DNA from: DATIJP01 sp964569185
GTDB taxonomy: Bacteria > Chlamydiota > Chlamydiia > Chlamydiales > Rhabdochlamydiaceae
Length of the DNA: 5,410 nucleotides
NCBI GenBank assembly: GCA_964569185.1
Contig: CAZMTP010000069.1
Location: forward strand, 1 to 5,410
Reading direction: 5' to 3'
Shown: positions 1 through 5,356 of the stretch, piece after piece
Position numbering within the stretch: the stretch's first letter is position 1
How the letters are laid out: each line of letters opens with the position of its first letter
Translations under genes and position numbers: made by a program
The notes under the pieces: generated by a model
Seen by the model: the letters and a program-made list of their open reading frames with translations, nothing else
Databases searched by the model: none
What the model was told of the DNA's origin: nothing

Positions 1-132
1 ATCCCTGGCACTTTAACAGCGCTTACAAACCTTGATGCAAGCAATAACCGTCTAGAGCAATTAGCCATCCCTGGCACTTTAACAGCGCTTACAGGCCTTA
101 ATGCAGAAAATAACCATCTAGAAGCAGTGCCC
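1..132 (+). repeat. Two 66-bp tandem repeats encoding LRR units
   Basis: Bases 1-66 and 67-132 are in-frame copies of one 66-bp unit. The first 27 bases (atccctggcactttaacagc and the next seven) are identical. By my count 13 of 66 positions differ overall, all in the second half of the unit, at the variable positions of the LRR. The array continues off the left edge of the window, so the total copy number is unknown. Confidence 0.9.
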
Positions 133-261
133 CAACTTTTAGCTCCACATTGGAAAATTTGGCAACAACATATGTTTATTGGGAAGACAAGCTGGCATTT
201 TGCAGGAAATCCGTTCTGCACTACTAAGAGGGGGCGTAAAGATCCTTATGAATCAAAATAG
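1..261 (+). CDS. Leucine-rich-repeat protein, C-terminal fragment
   Basis: The reading frame is open from the first base of the window to a TAG at 259-261, so 86 C-terminal residues are visible and the start lies upstream. Residues 1-44 are two tandem 22-residue leucine-rich repeats, the first reading LTALTNLDASNNRLEQL from residue 5. This fits the bacterial LxxLxxLxxxNNxLxxL pattern. The remaining 42 residues (WKIWQQHMFIGKTSWHF, then a GNPFCTTKRGRK stretch) look like a C-terminal cap and are not repetitive. LRR proteins make curved protein-binding surfaces, and in amoeba-associated Chlamydiae many are thought to act on the host, but nothing here shows secretion or a target. The gene converges on pgi with only 10 bases between the stop codons. 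The LRR call is firm; the role is unknown. Confidence 0.8.
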   Translation: MPGTLTALTNLDASNNRLEQLAIPGTLTALTGLNAENNHLEAVPQLLAPHWKIWQQHMFIGKTSWHFAGNPFCTTKRGRKDPYESK

Positions 262-271
262 CAGCGATTTT

Positions 272-1852
272 TTAACTGATCTGTTTGAGATATGCCGCAC
301 CTAAGGGGAAAGCTTCCCCATTGATCTCTTTGCCGGCGCGCTTCTGAGTGAATAATTCAATCATTTTAAGGGCCAACACTTTTCCAAGCTGTACCCCTTC
401 TTGATCGAAAGAATTAATATTCCAAATAAAGCCCTGGAACGCCACTTTGTGCTCATAGAAAGCGAGCAAAGCACCCAACGTAAAAGCATCGAGCCGTTTG
501 GCAAATAAAATCCGATTCGGTCGATTGCCGAGAAATGTTTTATTGGGATTCGGGCTCTTTTGTCCCACAGCAAGCGCAATCGATTGAGCAAAAAGATTGG
601 AGAGCAGCTTCTCTTGGCACGAAGTCCCTTTGTAAATAGTGTCATCTTGTAGCTGACTTTCCATAAACCCGATAAATTCCAAAGGAACAATAGTAGTGCC
701 CTGATGGATGAGTTGATAGAAAGAGTGCTGGCCATTGGTGCCTACCTCTCCCCAGATGATCGGGCCCGTCTCAAAATCGACAGGGCGTCCCTCTTTATTG
801 ATATGCTTTCCATTGGATTCCATATCTAATTGTTGCAAATGGGCAGGAAAGCGCAGCAGCGCTTGCGCATACGGTATAATGGCAACCGTTTGATGTTTTA
901 GAAAATTGCGGTTCCAAATGCCTAAAAGCGCTGAAAGAAGGGGAAGATTTTCCTTGGGATCTTTTTTTTTGGCACACTGGTCCATGGCATGGGCGCCGCG
1001 CAAAAACTCTTCAAACAGCTCTGCGCCAAAAGCAAAACAGAGCATCACAGCTCCCACCATCGAGGTGACAGAATAGCGCCCCCCCACATAGTCCCAAATA
1101 TAAAATGAGGCCAAGTATTTTGCGGGATCGTCCATTGGACTCCCCTGCCCTGTCACTGCAATCAGATGGTCCTTGGGATTTAAGCCTGCCTTTTTTAGTT
1201 TTGCCACAATGTATTCTTCATTAGTGCGTGTTTCTAAGGTAGTTCCTGATTTAGAAACGATCACAAAGACAGTTTTCGATAAATTTAAAGAGCGGAGAAC
1301 TAAAGCTGGATCATCGGGGTCCACATTGGAAATGAAATGGACCGAACGTCCTTTTTTTTGAAAAGCTTGTAATGCAAGATAGATGGCGCGCGGCCCTAAA
1401 TCGGAACCGCCAATACCAATTTGCACCAGATCAGTAAAGCGGTCCCCTATTGAGGCGAGGAATTGTTTAAGTTTTTTAAATTCGGTCTCTGCTGCAGCAG
1501 CCGCTTCTCTAGCAGGAGTGGCTGCCTGTTTAGAATCAAAAAAATCGCGCATCGCTGTATGGAGCGCCGCACGGTTTTCACTCTCATAGCCTTCAATATA
1601 ATTGACCACCTCTCCGGCTTGCATCGAGGCCATTTTATCTACTGCATTTGTCTCTGTTGCCAGCTCAAATAGACCATTTAAAATAGTCGCATCTACTCTT
1701 TCAGTCGCATAAAACAGCTTAAATCCAAGACTGGTGGCCACCATAGAGTCAAGACGTGCAGGTGTTAAAATGCCATTCTTTGAAAAATCGGGTGCTTGTT
1801 TTGCCAGTTCAGTCAGCTTTTTAAAAGATTTCAGTTGGGAGAAAGAAGTCAT
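272..1852 (-). CDS. pgi: Glucose-6-phosphate isomerase
   Basis: Interconverts glucose 6-phosphate and fructose 6-phosphate in the cytoplasm, linking glycolysis/gluconeogenesis to the pentose phosphate and glycogen routes. The 526-residue length is normal for the compact bacterial form. Both PGI signatures are present: DYVGGRYSVTSMVG at 254-267 and GFIWNINSFDQEGVQLGK at 474-491. The substrate-phosphate loop SKSGTTLET is at 200-208 and GIGGSDLG at 146-153. By family alignment, catalytic residues are Glu345 (in MESNGKH), His376 (in GTNGQHSFYQ), Lys491 and Arg259. All are intact, so the enzyme should be active. The ATG at 1852-1850 gives the expected N-terminus; no Shine-Dalgarno sequence is visible upstream. 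It lies downstream of trmB and the uncharacterised gene on the same strand, but has its own likely promoter at 1878-1905. Confidence 0.97.
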   Translation of the reverse strand: MTSFSQLKSFKKLTELAKQAPDFSKNGILTPARLDSMVATSLGFKLFYATERVDATILNGLFELATETNAVDKMASMQAGEVVNYIEGYESENRAALHTAMRDFFDSKQAATPAREAAAAAETEFKKLKQFLASIGDRFTDLVQIGIGGSDLGPRAIYLALQAFQKKGRSVHFISNVDPDDPALVLRSLNLSKTVFVIVSKSGTTLETRTNEEYIVAKLKKAGLNPKDHLIAVTGQGSPMDDPAKYLASFYIWDYVGGRYSVTSMVGAVMLCFAFGAELFEEFLRGAHAMDQCAKKKDPKENLPLLSALLGIWNRNFLKHQTVAIIPYAQALLRFPAHLQQLDMESNGKHINKEGRPVDFETGPIIWGEVGTNGQHSFYQLIHQGTTIVPLEFIGFMESQLQDDTIYKGTSCQEKLLSNLFAQSIALAVGQKSPNPNKTFLGNRPNRILFAKRLDAFTLGALLAFYEHKVAFQGFIWNINSFDQEGVQLGKVLALKMIELFTQKRAGKEINGEAFPLGAAYLKQIS

Positions 1853-1877
1853 AAGACAACCAATAACATAAAATCTA

Positions 1878-1905
1878 ATTTTAATGTTTGTTTTTTAAAG
1901 CTCAA
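1878..1905 (-). promoter_or_regulatory. Putative sigma-70-type promoter of pgi
   Basis: Read on the minus strand, TTGAGC (1905-1900, 4 of 6 matches to TTGACA) is followed after 16 bases by TAAAAT (1883-1878, 5 of 6 matches to TATAAT). Transcription would start near 1871, giving a leader of about 20 bases before the pgi ATG. It sits in the short gap between tRNA-Pro and pgi and overlaps the oppositely directed tRNA promoter. Confidence 0.5.
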
Positions 1906-1915
1906 AGCGTATAAT
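1888..1915 (+). promoter_or_regulatory. Putative promoter of tRNA-Pro
   Basis: A perfect TATAAT at 1910-1915 lies 13 bases before the mature 5' end of tRNA-Pro, with a weak TTGTTT at 1888-1893 (3 of 6) and a 16-base spacer. The predicted start is near 1922, leaving a leader of about 7 bases. The last T of the -10 box is also the first base of the uncharacterised gene's stop codon on the other strand. Confidence 0.6.
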
Positions 1916-2796
1916 TACTGGATCCAATCGGAGCATAGCGCAGTTTGGCTAGCGCAACTGCTTTGGGAGCAGTGGGTCGGGGGTTCAAATCCCTCTGCTC
2001 CGATTTCCTTTAATATTCCTCCTGTCACTTGAAATCCCTTGAGCATGCGCTTCCCTTGAGGCGTTAGCAGATCTCTGAGAACAATGAGTTCTTCGAGTTC
2101 TAACCACTCTTCATTTAAAAACTCTTCTGAAATGATTCTAAATGCTCTTTTTTGCTCAAGCAGCTTTTCTAAAATGTGATCTACGCGCGCAAGGGCTGAA
2201 GCGGTGAGCTTTTCATCTACTGGCAAGCAGAATCCTAGAGAAGGAAAAGATTTTTCGCGAATGGGAATGCGGGCTCCCTTCACAATCAACTCAAAATGTT
2301 CAAACCGTTTTCTAGAAAGATATTGGGCAATTTTTGCCTGCTTGGGTTCAAAAGAGAGATCTAAAATGCAATAGGGAACAAGAGATTCTGGCAAAAAGCT
2401 GGCTAAACGGTGCAGATATTCAGAAAATAGATTAATACAAAAAAGCGTATAGAGCTCTTGCTGTTCAATTTCAGGACCAAAATCTTGACTAAATTCTTCA
2501 AAAATTAAAGAGAGCGCCTCGGTCTGCTTTAAAGAAAATTGTAAACTGCCTTCATAGAGACAGAGGCCAATTGTCTTTTCCTGAAACAGAGGCCAGAGCT
2601 CCTTTAAGAACTGTTCGATAGCCAATGTATAAGAAAAAAAGGCGCTAGAGTCATGAGGCTGGAAAGAGTGGGACGATAGGCCAAGATCTAGATGCCAAAG
2701 AATAGAGAGTCCTTGATCTACAAATTCCTGAGCGATCTTTTTTTGCCTATGCCAATCAAGATCTTCGCTTAAAGCAGCCGGAAGTTTAATAAGCAT
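1915..2796 (-). CDS. Uncharacterised protein downstream of trmB, C-terminus read antisense through tRNA-Pro
   Basis: A 293-residue soluble protein with no signal peptide, membrane segment or motif that I recognise. It is leucine- and glutamate-rich and looks mixed alpha/beta, with helical stretches such as VDHILEKLLEQKRAF. The ATG at 2796-2794 lies inside the end of trmB, overlapping it by 11 bases (the stop of trmB is at 2788-2786). An AGAGGG lies only 2 bases before the ATG, so translational coupling is likely. Residues up to about 264 look like genuine protein. From residue 265 to 290 the frame is the antisense of tRNA-Pro (GAEGFEPPTHCSQSSCAS), a string typical of falsely annotated tRNA antisense ORFs. 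No stop occurs before the tRNA, so the cell would add this tail unless the start or frame is misread here. The first 264 codons are probably the conserved part. A lineage-conserved chlamydial hypothetical is my best guess. Confidence 0.75.
   Translation of the reverse strand: MLIKLPAALSEDLDWHRQKKIAQEFVDQGLSILWHLDLGLSSHSFQPHDSSAFFSYTLAIEQFLKELWPLFQEKTIGLCLYEGSLQFSLKQTEALSLIFEEFSQDFGPEIEQQELYTLFCINLFSEYLHRLASFLPESLVPYCILDLSFEPKQAKIAQYLSRKRFEHFELIVKGARIPIREKSFPSLGFCLPVDEKLTASALARVDHILEKLLEQKRAFRIISEEFLNEEWLELEELIVLRDLLTPQGKRMLKGFQVTGGILKEIGAEGFEPPTHCSQSSCASQTALCSDWIQ
1929..2002 (+). tRNA. tRNA-Pro (anticodon UGG)
   Basis: A complete 74-base cloverleaf can be drawn. The acceptor stem is CGGAGCA (1929-1935) with TGCTCCG (1996-2002). 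The D stem is GCGC (1938-1941) with GCGC (1952-1955). The anticodon stem is ACTGC (1957-1961) with GCAGT (1969-1973), and loop TTTGGGA places TGG at 1964-1966. The T stem is GGGGG (1979-1983) with CCCTC (1991-1995), loop TTCAAAT. CCA is not encoded. UGG reads proline codons, including CCA and CCG. The whole gene is covered on the opposite strand by the 3' end of the 1915-2796 CDS. Confidence 0.97.
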
Positions 2797-3481
2797 AACC
2801 CTCTTTTACGTTTTCAAATTGATGATAATGGATCGTTTTCCCCTTTTTTCTCCACAGGTCATCAAAATAGGAGGTGCCATAGTTTTCCCAGCTGGTTGCA
2901 TAGTAGGGAGGGGCAAAGCAGCTCTTCCACTGTTTTGAAAGCAGCATTTCACGAACGATCTGCTTGGAATAATCTTCATGATCGGTTACAAAAACTGCTT
3001 TTCCCCCCTGTTTTAAAATGCGCAGTAATTCTTCGACAAATGGCGACTGGATCAGGCGGTGTTTGGCATGTTTTAATTTGGGCCAAGGATCAGGAAAATT
3101 AATATAGATCTCATCTACCGTATTTGGAGGCAGATAATAACGCGTAAAAGTTAATGCTTCTCCGCAAACCACAAGAAGATTATTTAAAGAAAGTTTTTGT
3201 AGTTTAGACCAGATTTTGCGGACACGATCAAATTTTTTCTCTATGGCAATCCAATGGGCATGTGGCTCTTTCAGAGCTTTTTGGATGACCCAGCTGCCAT
3301 TACCGCTACAATATTCTAAAATCACTTTTCCTTTCTTCCCAAAAAGTGCTGGATCTTCCCAGCCTGGAAATTTCCAGAGTTCGTGGTTTTGATAAAAATG
3401 GGGCACAAAGAGCACCTTTTGGTGGAGCTCGGGCCGCCTTTCTTCCCATTTAAACGGATATTTTAAATCGGTTGGTTTCAT
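2786..3481 (-). CDS. trmB: tRNA (guanine-N7-)-methyltransferase TrmB
   Basis: Transfers a methyl group from S-adenosylmethionine to N7 of guanine, usually position 46 in the tRNA variable loop. The 231-residue length is typical. The SAM-binding fold is marked by LEYCSGNGSW (55-64) in place of the usual EIGxGxG motif I, followed by IAIEKK (78-83). The family signature INFPDPWPKLKHAKHRL (127-143) is close to the canonical FPDPWPKKRHHKRRL and holds Asp131, implicated in catalysis. GTSYFDDLWRKKG (202-214) is the C-terminal substrate-contact motif. The ATG at 3481-3479 gives a normal N-terminus, but no Shine-Dalgarno sequence is seen. It is the first gene of a leftward pair with the uncharacterised gene, whose start it overlaps, and is divergent from exbB. 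Confidence 0.95.
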   Translation of the reverse strand: MKPTDLKYPFKWEERRPELHQKVLFVPHFYQNHELWKFPGWEDPALFGKKGKVILEYCSGNGSWVIQKALKEPHAHWIAIEKKFDRVRKIWSKLQKLSLNNLLVVCGEALTFTRYYLPPNTVDEIYINFPDPWPKLKHAKHRLIQSPFVEELLRILKQGGKAVFVTDHEDYSKQIVREMLLSKQWKSCFAPPYYATSWENYGTSYFDDLWRKKGKTIHYHQFENVKEGYAY

Positions 3482-3536
3482 AGAGAAAACCAGAATACTC
3501 TAAAGACCGTTTCTTATCTAGCAGGTTGGTTGGGTG

Positions 3537-3565
3537 TTGAACAATTCACAAAGTCTTGATAGATT
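3537..3565 (+). promoter_or_regulatory. Possible promoter of exbB-exbD
   Basis: TTGAAC (3537-3542, 4 of 6) and TAGATT (3560-3565, 4 of 6) are 17 bases apart in the 118-base divergent gap. The predicted start near 3572 would leave a leader of about 28 bases containing the GGAG at 3587-3590. On the other strand a weaker TTGTTC (3544-3539) and TAGATA (3520-3515), 18 bases apart, could serve trmB and would share the same -35 region. Both are weak consensus matches. Confidence 0.3.
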
Positions 3566-3599
3566 TGAGTTTCATAGTTTTATTTTGGAGTTGCATCAA

Positions 3600-4673
3600 A
3601 TGAACTGGGTTGTTTTTTTGAGCCTTGGTGCCCTGCTTTCCTTTTCTCCTATGGGCCATACAGAGGAAGGAGAAGATAGTTACGATGAAGATTTTTCTAT
3701 TGAGAATGAGGAACTGCTCGTTGTAGAAGATGATGAGACAGCGGAAGAAATCGAACAAGAGGAAGAAGTAGTAGAAGAAGAGCGCGATTCCATTCCTGTC
3801 CATTCTGAAATGGCGCTCAAGAAGATGAAAACAAAACCTAGCAAAGAATTGATTGAAGAAACCCCACCTAAAGTGAGACCTGCGCAAAAAGAAGCAGTGC
3901 CCAAAATAAAAGCCCAAGCAATCGAAAAGATATCTGTTGAAAATGATGAATCGCCTGCCTTGCAAATGGATGAAAGCCTGCAAGAGAGCGAGCCCCTTGC
4001 GGGCGGCGTTGGAGCTGCCATTAAGAGCAAAATTCCGACCATCCAGATCAATATGGAGCAGGTGTTTGGAGGAGCTCCCATTATTTATACTATTTTAGCT
4101 GTCCTATCGACAGTGGCGTTTGCGATCTGGTCTTATACAATGTTTACTGTCCGCTCATCTGAATTGCTGCCGCAGCAGCTGCTTAGAGATTTAAAAAGCA
4201 AGCTGATCAGTAATCAATTTACCGATGCACTGATGCTGTGTCAAAAAGAGAGACATTTTTTTTGCAAAATGGTTGCCACGGGTATTTTGGCTCGTAAACA
4301 AGGGCTTGGCATCATGGTGGAAATGATGAAAGCCGAAGGCAAACGTTCTACTGTAGGTTTTTGGCAGCGGCTGAATCTTCTGAATGATATTGCGATCATT
4401 GCGCCTATGTTAGGTCTTTTAGGGACAGTAATGGGCATGTTTTATGCATTCTACGATCTGCATCGCTCTTCAGAGAGCCTTTCGATTCTTTTTGATGGCC
4501 TAGGCGTGTCTGTAGGCACAACCATTGCAGGACTTGTCGTGGCTATTTTTGCCATGGTTTTACATTCCATTGCGAAATATCGTCTTATTAAAGCGCTTGC
4601 TAATCTTGAAAATGAAACACAAGGCATTGCTGCTCTCATTGAGACTAAAGGGCCCTCTTACTTGGAGACATAA
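3600..4673 (+). CDS. exbB: ExbB/TolQ-type proton channel subunit with long N-terminal extension
   Basis: Inner-membrane subunit of a motor that, with ExbD, converts proton flow into work on the cell envelope. I choose the ATG at 3600 (357 residues) because GGAG lies 9 bases before it and a hydrophobic segment, MNWVVFLSLGALLSFS, follows at once. An in-frame GTG at 3534 would add 22 residues but has no such support. Residues 22-63 are extremely acidic: 24 of 42 are Asp or Glu. Residues about 65-130 are Lys/Pro/Glu-rich and look disordered. The MotA/TolQ/ExbB core follows: TM1 about 160-182, a cytoplasmic loop, TM2 about 264-284 with APMLGLLGTVMG, and TM3 about 301-323 with DGLGVSVGTTIAGLVVAI. 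The conserved channel threonines are Thr276 and Thr308. Ordinary ExbB is about 230-250 residues, so the extension is about 140 residues. The stop overlaps exbD's start (TAATG). ExbB versus TolQ cannot be settled without a partner gene. Confidence 0.9.
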   Translation: MNWVVFLSLGALLSFSPMGHTEEGEDSYDEDFSIENEELLVVEDDETAEEIEQEEEVVEEERDSIPVHSEMALKKMKTKPSKELIEETPPKVRPAQKEAVPKIKAQAIEKISVENDESPALQMDESLQESEPLAGGVGAAIKSKIPTIQINMEQVFGGAPIIYTILAVLSTVAFAIWSYTMFTVRSSELLPQQLLRDLKSKLISNQFTDALMLCQKERHFFCKMVATGILARKQGLGIMVEMMKAEGKRSTVGFWQRLNLLNDIAIIAPMLGLLGTVMGMFYAFYDLHRSSESLSILFDGLGVSVGTTIAGLVVAIFAMVLHSIAKYRLIKALANLENETQGIAALIETKGPSYLET

Positions 4674-5137
4674 TGAGTATTATTCCTGAGGAAGAAATTA
4701 GGTCTCATCGCAGCATCAATCTGGCCCCGATGGTCGATTTCCTATTTTTGATTCTTGTGGTCTTCGCTCTTTTTGCAGTGACCCGGACCGCCCTATTTGA
4801 TAGCGATGTGAATTTAGTAAAAGGATCTTCAGAAAAGCCTCCTTTGGTTCCCGATGATGCGATTGAGAATTCGAGTACCATTTTTCTTAGCATTAGTCGA
4901 GATGGGCAATACAAATGGATCACCGAGTTTAATGAGTTTTTGATTGAAGATGTAGGAACCATCCTCCAAGAAATCCATAAACAGCAGCGACTTGGTTTTT
5001 TGCCCCAAGAGAAAGAGAGAATTAAAGTTTTATTGCATATTGATGAGAATGCTACCTGGCACTCCATTGCGCAAGTAATTTTTACAATCAAACAGGCAGG
5101 ATATCCTATCAGCCCCGTTTATGAGCCTGAAGATTAA
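4673..5137 (+). CDS. exbD: ExbD/TolR-family biopolymer transport protein
   Basis: A 154-residue, single-span inner-membrane partner of ExbB. A short cytoplasmic N-terminus (MSIIPEEEIRSHR) leads to the segment INLAPMVDFLFLILVVFALF at 15-34. Asp22 in it is the conserved channel aspartate (Asp25 of E. coli ExbD). The rest is the periplasmic domain, with the usual ISRDGQYKW strand-turn and a C-terminal block (VLLHIDENATWHSIAQVIF, then KQAGY). GGAG at 4664-4667, 5 bases before the ATG, and the one-base overlap with exbB indicate translational coupling and fixed stoichiometry. The TAA stop is the left copy of a TAA duplication flanking the inverted-repeat element that follows. No tonB, tolA, tolB or pal is present in the window. 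Confidence 0.93.
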   Translation: MSIIPEEEIRSHRSINLAPMVDFLFLILVVFALFAVTRTALFDSDVNLVKGSSEKPPLVPDDAIENSSTIFLSISRDGQYKWITEFNEFLIEDVGTILQEIHKQQRLGFLPQEKERIKVLLHIDENATWHSIAQVIFTIKQAGYPISPVYEPED

Positions 5138-5310
5138 GAGTCTGTCGTTGCATTCGACAAATCGCTTTTTGCGTCTTTGTTTTGCTGGTTTTAATCTCAA
5201 TTCTTGGCCTAGTTAATTTAACTATGTCCTGCGAATTGAGCTTAGAACCATCAAAAAAATACATCAAAAATCAAAATTGCCTAATTTAACGACAGACTCT
5301 AAAGTTTTTT
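5137..5310 (+). terminator. Probable exbBD transcription terminator formed by the inverted-repeat element
   Basis: In a transcript running past exbD, AGAGTCTGTCGTT (5137-5149) can pair perfectly with AACGACAGACTCT (5288-5300), closing a long hairpin. A run of six T residues follows closely at 5305-5310. The CTCAATTC/GAATTGAG and TAGTTAA/TTAACTA pairs would form inner stems. The large loop makes it less efficient than a compact intrinsic terminator, but it is the only candidate between exbD and tRNA-Leu. Confidence 0.4.
5138..5299. mobile_element. MITE-like element, 162 bp, with 12-bp terminal inverted repeats
   Basis: GAGTCTGTCGTT (5138-5149) and AACGACAGACTC (5288-5299) are a perfect 12-bp inverted pair. 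Both are flanked outside by TAA (5135-5137 and 5300-5302), as expected of a 3-bp target duplication. The interior has no credible ORF. It is an imperfect palindrome: CTCAATTC (5196-5203) matches GAATTGAG (5233-5240), and TAGTTAA (5210-5216) matches TTAACTA (5218-5224). All three pairs centre on 5217-5218.5. Between the ends the two halves still resemble each other (for example, ctttttg and ttttg-tgg blocks in both). A non-autonomous fold-back element moved by a DDE transposase is the best reading. The 3-bp TNA-type target and GAGnCTGT-like ends recall part of the IS5 superfamily, but that assignment is from memory. It could instead be an unusual native terminator. Confidence 0.65.
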
Positions 5311-5356
5311 CTCGAAATCTAGACCGCTTCTCTGTAGACTAGATTCATGTCATAGT

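Noticed and set aside
305..319. Perfect hairpin GGGGAA-AGC-TTCCCC near the end of pgi, a candidate terminator for the LRR gene
   Set aside because: It lies within pgi codons and no T-run follows on either strand, so it does not look like an intrinsic terminator.
272..1852. Shadow open frames on both strands inside pgi
   Set aside because: pgi is intact end to end with all catalytic motifs, and the other frames show no protein-like sequence.
1929..2002. tRNA-Pro as an integration (att) site of a genomic island
   Set aside because: No integrase gene and no repeat of the tRNA 3' end is seen in the window, and both flanks are housekeeping genes.
1796..2032. 78-codon plus-strand frame spanning the pgi start, the promoters and tRNA-Pro
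   Set aside because: It crosses a tRNA gene and two promoters and has no ribosome binding site or recognisable protein; it is a chance frame.
3534..3599. GTG at 3534 as the exbB start
   Set aside because: It has no Shine-Dalgarno sequence and would put polar residues before the hydrophobic segment; the ATG at 3600 has GGAG 9 bases upstream. The GTG would also sit just upstream of the likely promoter.
3482..3599. Riboswitch or structured leader in the trmB-exbB divergent gap
   Set aside because: Only 118 bases, with no stable stems or known riboswitch core visible; weak promoter-like boxes are all that can be supported.
3546..4081. Two long minus-strand open frames opposite exbB
   Set aside because: They are complements of the acidic GAA/GAG/GAT-rich coding stretch, giving Ser/Phe/Leu-rich nonsense; the plus-strand gene explains the region.
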